Assembly: GCF_003311635.1 (NCBI RefSeq) | Contig: NZ_QEXL01000009.1 | Coordinates: 49,546-113,545 of the forward strand | Reading direction: 5' to 3' | DNA length: 64,000 nt | Source: Novacetimonas cocois | Lineage (GTDB): Bacteria; Pseudomonadota; Alphaproteobacteria; Acetobacterales; Acetobacteraceae | In this document: piece by piece, positions 28,998 to 38,599 of the stretch | Position numbering within the stretch: position 1 is the stretch's first letter | Layout: every line of letters begins with the position of its first letter | The notes under the pieces: model-generated | The model's database searches: none | What the model was told of the DNA's origin: nothing | Seen by the model: only the letters and a program-made list of their open reading frames with translations | Position numbers and translations under genes: made by a program

Positions 28998-29971
28998 GTG
29001 TCGTGACCCTGAACGTCAGTGATGACGAAGCCGATATCCGCCTTGACCGCTGGTTCCGCCGGCATTACCCGCACCTGACGCAGGGGGCGTTGCAGAAGCT
29101 GTGCCGCACGGGACAGATCCGCGTGGATGGTCGTCGTGCGACCACCGCCACCCGGCTTGTCCCCGGACAGGCGGTGCGCGTGCCCCCCATCCCGCAGGCC
29201 AGCCGTCCCGCGCCCGTGACGCATAAGGCGCTGGATGAACGGCAGGTGCGCGAAATCCGCGCGATGGTCATCTACAGCGACGATCAGGTGATCGTCCTGA
29301 ACAAGCCGGCGGGCATCGCGGTGCAGGGCGGGCCGGGGATTACGCACCATATCGACGGGCTGCTTGACGGATTGCGCGAACAGCCCGACGACCCGCGTCC
29401 GCGCCTTGTCCACCGTATCGACCGCGACACGTCGGGGCTGCTGCTGCTGGCGCGCACGCCCGGGGTTGCGGCAAAGCTTGCGGCGTCTTTTCGCACCCGC
29501 GACGTGCGCAAGGAATACTGGGCCGTGGCGGTGGGGCGTCCCACGCCCGCGTCGGGGGTGATCGACCAGCCCCTGTCCCGCCTTGGCGCAGGGGCCGGGG
29601 CGATCATGGTGGTGGCCGGACGACGCGACAAGGATGCGGTGCATGCCCTGTCGGAATACGAGGTTCTGGACGCGGCGGGACGGAAGCTGTCATGGTTGGC
29701 GCTGTCGCCGCTGACGGGGCGCACGCACCAGCTTCGCGTCCATTGCGAGGCCCTGGGGACCCCCATCCTCGGCGACCCGAAATATGGCGATGAGCGTGCC
29801 CATGTGGAGGGTTTCCCTGACCAGCTCCATCTTCACGCGCGCATGCTCGACATCCCGCATCCGGCTGGCGGCCGGCTGGTGGTTTCGGCGGACCTGCCGT
29901 CGCATATGAAGGATACCTTCCGCCAGCTTGGCTTTGTCGCACCTGCCGCGCCCGCGCCCCGGCGCACATGA
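28994..29971 (+). CDS. rluC: RluC-type pseudouridine synthase
   Basis: A 325-residue RluA-family enzyme with an N-terminal S4 RNA-binding domain (DIRLDRWFRRHYPHLTQGALQKLCRTGQIRVDGRR) and a catalytic domain whose Asp is in HRIDRDTSGLLLLA. PLTGRTHQLRVHCEALGTPILGDPKYG is the conserved late motif. RluC modifies three uridines of 23S rRNA; position specificity is inferred from S4-bearing homologues. ATG 28994 overlaps the rarA stop. Confidence 0.88.
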   Translation: MSVVTLNVSDDEADIRLDRWFRRHYPHLTQGALQKLCRTGQIRVDGRRATTATRLVPGQAVRVPPIPQASRPAPVTHKALDERQVREIRAMVIYSDDQVIVLNKPAGIAVQGGPGITHHIDGLLDGLREQPDDPRPRLVHRIDRDTSGLLLLARTPGVAAKLAASFRTRDVRKEYWAVAVGRPTPASGVIDQPLSRLGAGAGAIMVVAGRRDKDAVHALSEYEVLDAAGRKLSWLALSPLTGRTHQLRVHCEALGTPILGDPKYGDERAHVEGFPDQLHLHARMLDIPHPAGGRLVVSADLPSHMKDTFRQLGFVAPAAPAPRRT

Positions 29972-30022
29972 AGGGCGGGTGGGGCAGGGCCCGCAACAGA
30001 CAGGAAACGGGACTGAGGAATC

Positions 30023-32491
30023 ATGGCATATAGCGCGAATTTACGCCGTGGCCTGCTGGTGTCCGCCGCCGCGATCGTGGTGGTGGCGGCGGGCGGCGCA
30101 CTGGCCGTCCGAAGCCTTCTGGATCCGCAGGCGCTGCGCCTGCGCGCCATTGCCGCGATCGAACGCCAGACCGGGCGCGACGTCACGCTGGGCGCGGTGG
30201 AGGTGCATCTTTTCCCCGCTTCGGTCTCCGTGCGCGATATCGGCCTTGCGAACATGAAGGGGGGCGACACGGCGCAGATGTTCACCGCGCGGGCCATGGA
30301 TGCCAGCGTGGACCTGATGGCGCTGCTGCATCATCGCATCCAGCTCGAGAACGTCACACTCGACCATCCGGTCGTGGCGCTGCAGCGCAATGCCGACGGG
30401 CAGGCGAACTGGCGCCTGACCCCCAACGGGCCACAGGCCAGCCATCCGGCCGCGACGCAGGCGGCGTCGGGCACGCCATGGACGGTGCAGCTTGGCAGCC
30501 TGCAGGTGCGTGACGCGACGGTGGGCTGGGACGACCGCCTGACGAATGTAAAGACGCAGCTTGCCCTCGCGCATGTCAATGTCAGCGGGCTTGGCGGAAG
30601 CCAGCCGGAATTCGACATCGCGGGCGGGCAGGGGGACGCGACCTTCACCCTGACGGGACATACGGGCGCGATTGCCCTGACGCAGGGGGCGCAGGACGGG
30701 CAGAAATGGCCGCTTCGCCTTAAGGCGGCCTTTCGCGATCATGGCAGTGACGCCGGACAGGTCACGGTGGACGGGACGCTGGCCAATCCCGACCGCATCA
30801 AAGGATACGACCTGAAGATCGACGGACAGATCGCGCGCCTGGGCGATCTGGCGCCGCTTCTGGCGGGATACGAACTGCCGGACGTCGCCAATGTGCGGCT
30901 GTCGACGCGCGTGGTCGATGGCAGTGCGCCGCAGGATACGAAGATCGTGCCGCAGGTCAGGTCGCTGCACCTTCAGACGGGCGCATTCGACGCGCGGCGG
31001 TATCTGGCGGGGCTGCAGGTCGGCAGTCTGGCGGTCGATGCCGCCGCCCCGAACGAGATGCTGACGATGAAGGGGGCCGGCAACTGGAACGGGCAGGACC
31101 TGAAGCTTGCGGCGTCGTTCGGTTCGCTGGAACAGGCGGAACATGCGCTGCTGACGCATCTTTCGGATTCGCTGCCGCTGTCGGTGGACCTGTCGGGCGC
31201 GCCGGGTTCGCTGCGTATCGCGGGCATGCTGGGCGGGACGCGCGCGGTGGTGAACGTCACGGGAAGTGCCGGTCATCTTGTGCTGCCCGATGGCGCGGCG
31301 CTCGATCATCTGGAGGCAACGACCCATCTGGTCAGCGAAGGCAACGGCGCGCGCTTTGCCCTGTCCGACCTCAATATCCGCAGCACGCAGCTTGCGCTGA
31401 CCGGCACGCTGGACCTGACGATGCATGGCGGCCATGGCGGCGTGCCGCTGCTGGCGGGCGCGATCGATGCAAGCTGGCTTGACCTCGATGCCCTGCGCGG
31501 CCCCGTCACCCCGGCCAAGGCCGCGGAAAAAACCGCGCCGCCCCCATCGGACAACCGTATCGCGTTCGAACGCCTGCGTGACATCGACATGGACCTCAAG
31601 GTCAGCGTGGCGCAGATGGAGCTGGAGGGCGAGGCCTATCGACAGGCGCTGATGCAGATTGCCCTGCGTGACGGGCGGCTGAGCGTCGATCCGTTACAGG
31701 CATCTGGCACCGGGCGACGCATATCCGGTCATTTCGCCGTGGATGCGTCTGGTGACGTGCCGGTCGTTTCGGGCACCATCGGCACGCTGGTGCTGCCCGC
31801 GACATGGATCGAACAGCGCACCGGCATGCCCGTGGCGGTGCGTGGCGCGTTCCAGCTGGTGGGTGAAGGCAGCGCGCGTGGCCATACGACCGCCGAACTG
31901 CGCAGCACGCTGAGCGGACACATGGGGGCGTCCATCGTCAATGGCACGATTGACGGGGCGGCGCTGGGATCGCTGCTGGGCAATGTGGCACATGGCCTGA
32001 CGGGTTCGGGGGCGCTTCCGCTGCGCTGTTTCGGGCTTCACATGGACATGGCGAACGGACAGGCGAAGGTCGATACCATCGGGCTTCAGACCTCCGTCCT
32101 CAGCATGACCGGAAGCGGCACCGTGGGGCTGGCGTCCTATGCGCTGGATCTGCATCTGCTGCCGCAGGTGCTGGTTGGCGGGACCGGGGCGTCGATCCCG
32201 GTGCAGGTGGGCGGCAGCCTGTCGGCGCCGCGTCCGCGCATGGATGCGAAAGCGGACGGACGGTACGCCATCGGCCTGCTGCTGGGTGGTTCCTCCGGGA
32301 ACGGCACGGTTGTCGATCCCTGTCCCGCGACGCTGAAGGCCGCGCGTGAAGGACAGGCCGGCCCCGAACCCACGGGGTCCATGCCGAAGGTTTCCACTGA
32401 CGCCAGCACCCTTGCGCGCGACAATCCCAAGGCTGCGGCCAAGATCGGCAAGGCGAAGGACGTGCTCAAGGGACTGGGGCTGATACATTGA
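30023..32491 (+). CDS. AsmA-family inner membrane protein
   Basis: An 822-residue protein with an N-terminal membrane anchor (LLVSAAAIVVVAAGGALAV) followed by the AsmA N-domain signature (RLRAIAAIERQTGRDVTLGAVEVHLFPASVSVRDIGLANMKGG), then long beta-rich repeats and a C-terminal AsmA-like region (LLGNVAHGLTGSGALPLRCFGLHMDMANGQ; MTGSGTVGLASYALDLHLLP). Most of the chain would be periplasmic. The superfamily is linked to lipid transport and outer-membrane homeostasis. It is coupled through a TTGA overlap to the ATP12 gene. Confidence 0.87.
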   Translation: MAYSANLRRGLLVSAAAIVVVAAGGALAVRSLLDPQALRLRAIAAIERQTGRDVTLGAVEVHLFPASVSVRDIGLANMKGGDTAQMFTARAMDASVDLMALLHHRIQLENVTLDHPVVALQRNADGQANWRLTPNGPQASHPAATQAASGTPWTVQLGSLQVRDATVGWDDRLTNVKTQLALAHVNVSGLGGSQPEFDIAGGQGDATFTLTGHTGAIALTQGAQDGQKWPLRLKAAFRDHGSDAGQVTVDGTLANPDRIKGYDLKIDGQIARLGDLAPLLAGYELPDVANVRLSTRVVDGSAPQDTKIVPQVRSLHLQTGAFDARRYLAGLQVGSLAVDAAAPNEMLTMKGAGNWNGQDLKLAASFGSLEQAEHALLTHLSDSLPLSVDLSGAPGSLRIAGMLGGTRAVVNVTGSAGHLVLPDGAALDHLEATTHLVSEGNGARFALSDLNIRSTQLALTGTLDLTMHGGHGGVPLLAGAIDASWLDLDALRGPVTPAKAAEKTAPPPSDNRIAFERLRDIDMDLKVSVAQMELEGEAYRQALMQIALRDGRLSVDPLQASGTGRRISGHFAVDASGDVPVVSGTIGTLVLPATWIEQRTGMPVAVRGAFQLVGEGSARGHTTAELRSTLSGHMGASIVNGTIDGAALGSLLGNVAHGLTGSGALPLRCFGLHMDMANGQAKVDTIGLQTSVLSMTGSGTVGLASYALDLHLLPQVLVGGTGASIPVQVGGSLSAPRPRMDAKADGRYAIGLLLGGSSGNGTVVDPCPATLKAAREGQAGPEPTGSMPKVSTDASTLARDNPKAAAKIGKAKDVLKGLGLIH

Positions 32492-33252
32492 CGCACGATA
32501 CGGATGCGGGGCCTGCCACGCCCCCGGCAAAGGATGCGCGGCGGCGGTTCTGGGATACGGTTGATGTCGTGGAACAGGATGGCGGTTACGTGGTGCATCT
32601 GGACGGTCGTCCGGTGCGCCTGCCCGGCAAGGCGCTGCTGTGGGTGAAAAGCCATGCGCTGGCGCAGGCGCTGGCGCGGGAATGGGCGGCGGCGGGGCAG
32701 GGCGCGAAAGGCGGCCTGTTCACGCCGGCGGACCTGCCGCTGACCCGGATCGCGGGGACGATGATCGAACGCATCGCCCCGGATCGCGAGGCCACGGTCG
32801 ATGCCCTGTTGCGATATGCCGATGGGGAACTGCTGTGTTACCGCGCGACCCATCCCGCGACCCTGTGCGAACGCCAGGCGGCGCAGTGGACGCCATGGGT
32901 GGACTGGCTGCGTGAACGTCATGGCATCACGTTGCGCACGACGCAGGGGGTCATGCCCATCAGCCAGAGCCCGCAGGCGATGGAAGGGCTGGCGGCACTG
33001 CTGCGGGGATATGACGATGCGACACTCGCCGCGCTGGGCGTCATCGTGCCTGCGATGAAAAGCATCGTGCTGGGGATCGCGGTTGTCACGGGGGCGATCG
33101 ACGCCCGCAGGGCAGCGCAGGTCGCGACGCTGGATGAACGCACGCAGATGGAAATATGGGGACGCGACGCACAGCAGGAGGCCATGCTGGCGCTGCTGGA
33201 GCGTGAGGTGGTCGAGGGCTGGACCTTCCTCGACCTTGCCCGCAAGGGATAG
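32488..33252 (+). CDS. ATP12-family F1-ATPase assembly chaperone
   Basis: A 254-residue protein of the ATP12 family, which in mitochondria chaperones the F1 alpha subunit and in Alphaproteobacteria is thought to do the same. Recognisable parts are RRFWDTVDVVEQDGGYVVHLDGRPVRLPGK, the LARIAGTMIER-like segment LTRIAGTMIER, DGELLCYRA, and C-terminal QMEIWGRDAQQEAMLALLEREV. The start is TTG 32488, overlapping the AsmA stop. No ATP synthase genes are in view. The cloverleaf-like repeat lies after the stop. Confidence 0.88.
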   Translation: MTHDTDAGPATPPAKDARRRFWDTVDVVEQDGGYVVHLDGRPVRLPGKALLWVKSHALAQALAREWAAAGQGAKGGLFTPADLPLTRIAGTMIERIAPDREATVDALLRYADGELLCYRATHPATLCERQAAQWTPWVDWLRERHGITLRTTQGVMPISQSPQAMEGLAALLRGYDDATLAALGVIVPAMKSIVLGIAVVTGAIDARRAAQVATLDERTQMEIWGRDAQQEAMLALLEREVVEGWTFLDLARKG

Positions 33253-33287
33253 GCGCGCTGCCTGGAAACAGCCTGTTGATGAAAAGT

Positions 33288-33366
33288 AAAAGTTTTTGGG
33301 TGCCGTCTTTTTTTAAAAGGCGGCGTCTTTCGAAGCTTTTTGAAAAAAGCTTCACCAAAAACTTTT
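33288..33366 (-). repeat. Cloverleaf-like intergenic repeat, copy 2 (inverted)
   Basis: The reverse complement matches the copies at 6482-6558 and 50819-50897. Outer stem AAAAGTTTTTGG/CCAAAAACTTTT, inner hairpins AAGCTTTTT/AAAAAGCTT and GCCGCC/GGCGGC-like arms (here GACGGC versus GACGCCGCC with substitutions, several kept as pairs). The similarity to copy 3 continues outside the core as a CAGTCTGAAAT-like flank. It lies between convergent ATP12 and ispDF. Confidence 0.8.
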
Positions 33367-33438
33367 ATAATTTCAGACTGTTGTTGGGGTGCTGCGGGAT
33401 GCCTCTGTCCGTAAACGGTTACGGACAGAGACCGGTTT

Positions 33439-34629
33439 TCAGGGGACGAGGACGCTGACGGCCGCCGTGCAGGCGATGCCTTCCTCGCGACCGGTAAAGC
33501 CGAGCCGTTCGGAGGTCGTCGCCTTGACCGAAATACGATCCACCCCGACCTGCAGCAGTTCGGCAAGGCGTTCGCGCATTGCCTGCGCGTGGGGGCCGAT
33601 CTTGGGCCGTTCGCAGATAAGGGTCAGGTCGGCGTTGATGAGCATCCCGCCGCGCGCGCGGATGCGTTCGCCCGCATGGACCAGGAACCGCGCGCTGTCG
33701 GCGTCCTTCCATTCGTTCTGGCTGGGGGGGAAATGGCGGCCGATGTCCCCTTCGGCCAGCGCGCCGTAAATCGCGTCGCACAGGGCATGGATGCCGACAT
33801 CGGCGTCCGAATGTCCCGCAAGCCCGCGCGTATGCGGCACGGTGATGCCGCACAGGATCAGCGGGCGGTTTTCGGCAAAGGCATGCACGTCATACCCCAG
33901 CCCCATGCGCGGCAGCAGGGTCGGGCCGATCAGGCGTTCCAGTCGCACCAGATCCTCCTTGTAGGTCAGTTTGATGTTGTCTTCGGATCCCGCGACGATC
34001 GCCACGTGATGGCCCGCGGTTTCCAGAAGCGCCGCGTCGTCGGTCGCATCGGACGCCGCCGCCCCGCGATGCAGGTCGCGCAGCAGATCGAAACGGAAGC
34101 CCTGCGGCGTCTGGGCGCGGTAAAGGTCGGTCCGGGGCACCGTATCGGTGATGATGCCGTCATGGGCGCGCTTGATGGTGTCGGCCACGGGCACACCCGG
34201 AATGACGCCCGCATGCGTGCCCAGCGCGTCGATCACCGCGCGCGTCACGTCGGCAGGGACATAGGGGCGCGCGCCGTCATGGATCAGCACCAGATCCGGC
34301 CGCTGGTCCGCCGGCAGCCGGTCGAGTGCCTCCAGCCCGGCGCTGACGCTGGCCTGTCGCGTCTCCCCGCCCGGCACGGCGGCCAGCACGGCGCAGCCGT
34401 CCGGCGCAAGGCCCGACAGCGCATCGTCCAGCGCGGCGCGATCGCCCACCGGCTGGAGGATCTGGACATGCGGAACGAGGGCATCCGCGGCATGGCGGAT
34501 GACGGGCCTGCCGCCGAGCGTCAGATACTGCTTGGCGACAGGGGACGCGGACTGGGCGCTGAAACGGCGGCCCTGGCCTGCGGCAAGGAGGATGGCTGCA
34601 ACACGCATGGTCGGCAGGAATGCGGCCAT
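33439..34629 (-). CDS. ispDF: Bifunctional IspD/IspF (MEP pathway)
   Basis: A 396-residue fusion of two non-mevalonate isoprenoid enzymes. Residues about 1-230 are the CDP-ME synthase IspD ([35 protein letters not shown]). Residues about 236-396 are MECDP synthase IspF ([57 protein letters not shown]) with the Asp/His zinc ligands visible. IspE is missing from the window. The fusion is usual in many Alphaproteobacteria. ATG 34629 or the in-frame ATG at 34608 could be the start; neither has a clear ribosome-binding site. Confidence 0.95.
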   Translation of the reverse strand: MAAFLPTMRVAAILLAAGQGRRFSAQSASPVAKQYLTLGGRPVIRHAADALVPHVQILQPVGDRAALDDALSGLAPDGCAVLAAVPGGETRQASVSAGLEALDRLPADQRPDLVLIHDGARPYVPADVTRAVIDALGTHAGVIPGVPVADTIKRAHDGIITDTVPRTDLYRAQTPQGFRFDLLRDLHRGAAASDATDDAALLETAGHHVAIVAGSEDNIKLTYKEDLVRLERLIGPTLLPRMGLGYDVHAFAENRPLILCGITVPHTRGLAGHSDADVGIHALCDAIYGALAEGDIGRHFPPSQNEWKDADSARFLVHAGERIRARGGMLINADLTLICERPKIGPHAQAMRERLAELLQVGVDRISVKATTSERLGFTGREEGIACTAAVSVLVP

Positions 34630-34855
34630 GTCGGCCCCACGTCAAGCATCCACGCGTCATGGCCGCCAATTTCGTTCCCGATGCGCATTATCATCAATTG
34701 CGTGATGGAAACGGAAAAGGTATTCTGCCTAAATCATAAGCATTGTGATACAGGAACGGCGGGACCACCCCGACCGGTGACGGCTGGCGTGGCCCCTGCC
34801 GAAATGGTAGGGCACGGCCCGGGAAAGCGGATTTTCGGGAAAGCGGGTTTTTTTG

Positions 34856-35920
34856 ATGTCATCTGAACTGTTGCCTCCAATCGATCTGGGACGCGGGATC
34901 AGGCTGGACGTGCCGGTCATCCTGGCGCCCATGTCCGGCGTGACCGACCTGCCGTTCCGTCGTCTGGCGCGGCGTCTGGGCGCGGGACTGGTGGTATCGG
35001 AAATGATCGCGTCATGGGCGATGGTGCGTGAAAACAGCAATACCCTGCGCATGGCGGAGGTCGCGGGCGACGGCCTGAACGCGGTGCAGCTTGCAGGATG
35101 CGATCCCGATGCCATGGCGCAGGCCGCGCGGATCGCCGTCGATCGCGGGGCCAACCTGATCGACATCAATTTCGGCTGCCCGGTCAAGAAGGTGGCGGTG
35201 GGACAGCAGGCGGGATCCGCCCTGATGCGTGACGAGGCCCTTGCCGCGCGGCTGCTGGCCACCGTGGTCCGCGCGGTGGACGTTCCGGTGACGCTCAAGA
35301 TGCGCATGGGCTGGGACCACAACAGCCTCAACGCCCCGACGCTGGCGCGCATCGCGCAGGAGGCGGGCATCCGCATGGTGACTGTCCACGGCCGCACCCG
35401 GCAGCAGTTCTATAACGGCACGGCGGACTGGCGTTTCGTACGCACGGTGAAGGAGGCGATAGACCTGCCGGTGATCGTCAATGGCGACATCCTGACGGTG
35501 GGCGACGCGCGTGAGGCGCTGGCACAGTCGGGCGCGGACGGCGTGATGATCGGGCGCGGCTGCTATGGCCGGCCGTGGTTCCCCGCGCAGGTGGGCGCGG
35601 CGCTGACGCAGGGCGTGATGGTGGCGGAACCCGACCTGCCGACCGAAAAATCGATCGTCCTTGAACACTATAACATGATGATCGAACATTTCGGCGCCCA
35701 TCCGGGCCTGCGCCTCGCGCGCAAGCACGTGTCATGGTATTCCGCCGGCCTGCCGGATTCGGCGGGTTTCCGCGCGGCGATCAACCGCGTCGATACGGTG
35801 GAAACCGCGCTGGGCATGATCGGGGAATTCTATGACCGCCAGATCGCGGCAGGCCATGTGCGCGGGCCGCGGCCATCGACCACGGGTGCCGACGCCGGGC
35901 CGAGCGCGCGCGCGGCATGA
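34856..35920 (+). CDS. dusB: tRNA-dihydrouridine synthase
   Basis: A 354-residue FMN enzyme reducing uridines in tRNA. It has the N-terminal [17 protein letters not shown], the catalytic Cys in [45 protein letters not shown] and [13 protein letters not shown]. This is the gene formerly called nifR3, regularly first in the ntrBC operon of Alphaproteobacteria, as here. ATG 34856 is taken; the codon before it is TTG in the same frame. It overlaps ntrB by four bases. Confidence 0.93.
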   Translation: MSSELLPPIDLGRGIRLDVPVILAPMSGVTDLPFRRLARRLGAGLVVSEMIASWAMVRENSNTLRMAEVAGDGLNAVQLAGCDPDAMAQAARIAVDRGANLIDINFGCPVKKVAVGQQAGSALMRDEALAARLLATVVRAVDVPVTLKMRMGWDHNSLNAPTLARIAQEAGIRMVTVHGRTRQQFYNGTADWRFVRTVKEAIDLPVIVNGDILTVGDAREALAQSGADGVMIGRGCYGRPWFPAQVGAALTQGVMVAEPDLPTEKSIVLEHYNMMIEHFGAHPGLRLARKHVSWYSAGLPDSAGFRAAINRVDTVETALGMIGEFYDRQIAAGHVRGPRPSTTGADAGPSARAA

Positions 35921-37059
35921 GGGAACTGCCGTCAGGGACAGGCGGCCATGCTGCGTGCTCGCCCGAGACCGTGACGGGCAACGGGCGTCTCCTCCTTGAT
36001 GCGCTGCCGCTGCCTGTCGTGCTGGTGGGCGAAGGAATGGCGATCCGGTACGTCAATGCGGCGGCCGAACCGTTCTTCGGCATGTCGCGCGTCCACCTTG
36101 TACAGATGCGCCTGACCGACATCATGCCGGCGGACCATCCCGTCTTCCTGCTTGTGGCGCAGGTGCGCGACCACGGGCAGACCGTGGTGGAACATGAAGT
36201 CACGCTGGAGGGCCCCCGCCTGCATCGCGAGGGTGTCACCGTGCAGGGCGCGCCCCTGATGGAGGAGCCGGGTTCCGTCGTGCTGACGTTCCATGATTCC
36301 TCCGCCGCGCGGGTGCTGGACCGGCAGCTGACGTTCCGTTCCGCCGCGCGCAGCGTCGCGGGGATGGCCGCCATCCTGGCGCATGAGGTCAAGAACCCGC
36401 TTTCGGGCATCCGTGGCGCGGCACAGCTGCTGGAAAGTTCCGTGGGGGAGGCCGACCGCGAGCTTGCCGTCCTGATCCAGGACGAGGTGAACCGCATCCG
36501 CGACCTTGTGGACCGGATGGACATGTTCAGCGACAAGCCGATCGAGCGGCGTCCCGTCAATATCCATCGTGTCCTTGAGCATGTCCGCCGCCTGGCGCAG
36601 CAGGGTTTCGCCGCCGATATCCGTTTCGAGGAGGTCTATGACCCCTCGCTCCCGCCTGTCTGGGGCAATCGCGACCAGCTGGTGCAGGTGCTGCTCAACC
36701 TCGTCAAGAACGCGGCGGAGGCCCTGCATGGTCCGGACGCGACCCCCGACGCGCAGATCACCCTGACGACGAGCTACCGTCCCGGCATCTGGGTTTCCAC
36801 CGTGGGGGGCAGGCGGCGCGTGCAGCTGCCGCTGCTTGTCTCGGTGCGGGACAACGGGCCGGGCATTCCCGAAAACATCCGTCCGCACCTGTTTGAACCC
36901 TTCCTGACGACAAAGGCCAGTGGCAGCGGGCTCGGGCTGGCGCTAGCCGGAAAGATCGTGGGCGACCACGGGGGCGTCATAGAGATCGAAAGCCGCCCCC
37001 GGCATACCGAGGTGCTGCTGCACCTGCCGGTGGTGTCCGAAGACCGCGACATGCCATAG
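35917..37059 (+). CDS. ntrB: Nitrogen sensor histidine kinase NtrB
   Basis: A 380-residue cytosolic two-component kinase/phosphatase that sets NtrC phosphorylation in response to PII. It has an N-terminal PAS domain ([31 protein letters not shown]), the H-box [21 protein letters not shown] with the phospho-accepting His, and the ATPase N-, G1- and G2-boxes ([37 protein letters not shown]). It is coupled to dusB and precedes ntrC by 85 bases. Confidence 0.95.
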   Translation: MRELPSGTGGHAACSPETVTGNGRLLLDALPLPVVLVGEGMAIRYVNAAAEPFFGMSRVHLVQMRLTDIMPADHPVFLLVAQVRDHGQTVVEHEVTLEGPRLHREGVTVQGAPLMEEPGSVVLTFHDSSAARVLDRQLTFRSAARSVAGMAAILAHEVKNPLSGIRGAAQLLESSVGEADRELAVLIQDEVNRIRDLVDRMDMFSDKPIERRPVNIHRVLEHVRRLAQQGFAADIRFEEVYDPSLPPVWGNRDQLVQVLLNLVKNAAEALHGPDATPDAQITLTTSYRPGIWVSTVGGRRRVQLPLLVSVRDNGPGIPENIRPHLFEPFLTTKASGSGLGLALAGKIVGDHGGVIEIESRPRHTEVLLHLPVVSEDRDMP

Positions 37060-37144
37060 GGCGCCGTCGCATCCCGATACAGGCCGTTTCCATCCATCCC
37101 CGGGAACATGGGCCTTCAGCAAGCAGAAAGATTGTAAAGCCGTC

Positions 37145-38596
37145 ATGTCGCTGCCGACTATCCTTGTTGCCGATGACGACCGTTCCATCCGCACCGTACT
37201 CAGCCAGGCGCTGGGGCGTGCCGGATATCAGGTCCGCGCCACCGCGCATGCCTCCACCCTGTGGCAGTGGGTGGAGGAAGGGGAGGGCGACCTGGTCATT
37301 ACCGACGTCGTGATGCCCGATCAGAACGGGCTGGACCTGATCCCGCGCATCCGCCGGGTGCGGCCCGACCTGCGCGTCGTGGTGATGAGCGCGCAGTCCA
37401 CGCTGACGACGGCGGTGCAGGCGACGCAGCGCGGGGCGTTCGAATACCTGCCCAAGCCCTTTGACCTCAAGGAGGTGCTGGCGGTGGTGGCGCGCGCGCT
37501 GGCGACGCCTGCGACCGTCCTGCCCGCCCCGGCCCCGGCGCAGCCGGAAGAGCAGATGCCGCTGATCGGCCGTTCGGTGGTGATGCAGGACATCTATCGC
37601 ATCATCGCGCGGCTGACGACGTCGGACCTGACGGTGATGATCACGGGCGAAAGTGGTACGGGAAAGGAACTGGTGGCCCGGGCGCTGCATGAATACGGCC
37701 GCCGCAGGTCGGGCCCGTTCGTCGCGATCAACATGGCCGCCGTGCCGCGCGACCTGATCGAAAGCGAACTGTTCGGGCATGAGCGCGGCGCGTTCGCCGG
37801 CGCGACCAGCCGCGTCGCCGGGCGTTTTGAACAGGCGGCGGGCGGCACGCTGTTCCTTGATGAAATCGGCGACATGCCGCCAGAGGCGCAGACGCGCCTT
37901 CTGCGCGTGCTGCAGGACGGGGAGTTCACCACGGTGGGCGGCGTGCACCCGGTGCGCGCGGACGTGCGCATCATCGCCGCCACCCACCGCGACCTGCGTC
38001 AGGCGATCAAGGCGGGCACCTTCCGCGAGGACCTGTATTACCGCCTCAACGTCGTGCCGATGCGCCTGCCGCCGCTGCGCGAACGGACGGAGGACATTCC
38101 CCTGCTGGCGCGGCATTTCCTCAATGCCTGTCAGGAGAACGGCGCGCCAGCCAAGATGCTGGACGAGGCGGCGATCGCGCCGCTGCAGGCCTATCGCTGG
38201 CCCGGTAACGTGCGTGAACTTGAAAACCTGATGCGCAGGCTCAGCGCCCTTTACCCGCAGGAGACGCTGGGCGCGGACCTGGTCGAGCATGAACTGGCGG
38301 AGGCGCAGGCCATGTCCACCCCGGTGGCGGAGGTCGCGGCCCGCGAGACCGAGACGCTGTCGGACGCGGTGGCACGCCATCTCCGGCATTTCCTTGAAAC
38401 GGGACAGGACGGCATGCCGCTCAATGACATCTATGACAGGGTGATCGCGGAGGTCGAACGCCCCCTCATCAGCATGACCCTGTCGGCCACGCGGGGAAAC
38501 CAGATCCGGGCGGCGGCGATGCTGGGCCTGAACCGCAACACGCTGCGCAAGAAGATACGCGATCTGGATATCCCCGTCGTGCGCGGTGGTGGCTGA
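37145..38596 (+). CDS. ntrC: Nitrogen response regulator NtrC with altered GAFTGA loop
   Basis: A 483-residue regulator: receiver domain with DD near residue 11 and the phospho-Asp in [15 protein letters not shown]+ domain with Walker [11 protein letters not shown] and Walker [12 protein letters not shown]; and a C-terminal Fis-type helix-turn-helix ([20 protein letters not shown]). The sigma-54-contacting loop, normally GAFTGA, reads GAFAGA at residues 215-220. The central Thr is important for sigma-54 engagement in studied bEBPs, so the mode of activation may differ. It lies immediately before ntrY. Confidence 0.95.
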   Translation: MSLPTILVADDDRSIRTVLSQALGRAGYQVRATAHASTLWQWVEEGEGDLVITDVVMPDQNGLDLIPRIRRVRPDLRVVVMSAQSTLTTAVQATQRGAFEYLPKPFDLKEVLAVVARALATPATVLPAPAPAQPEEQMPLIGRSVVMQDIYRIIARLTTSDLTVMITGESGTGKELVARALHEYGRRRSGPFVAINMAAVPRDLIESELFGHERGAFAGATSRVAGRFEQAAGGTLFLDEIGDMPPEAQTRLLRVLQDGEFTTVGGVHPVRADVRIIAATHRDLRQAIKAGTFREDLYYRLNVVPMRLPPLRERTEDIPLLARHFLNACQENGAPAKMLDEAAIAPLQAYRWPGNVRELENLMRRLSALYPQETLGADLVEHELAEAQAMSTPVAEVAARETETLSDAVARHLRHFLETGQDGMPLNDIYDRVIAEVERPLISMTLSATRGNQIRAAAMLGLNRNTLRKKIRDLDIPVVRGGG

Positions 38597-38599
38597 GCC

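Noticed and set aside
34853-34855. TTG as the start of dusB
   Set aside because: The next codon is ATG; starting there gives the same protein minus one residue and is the simpler choice.
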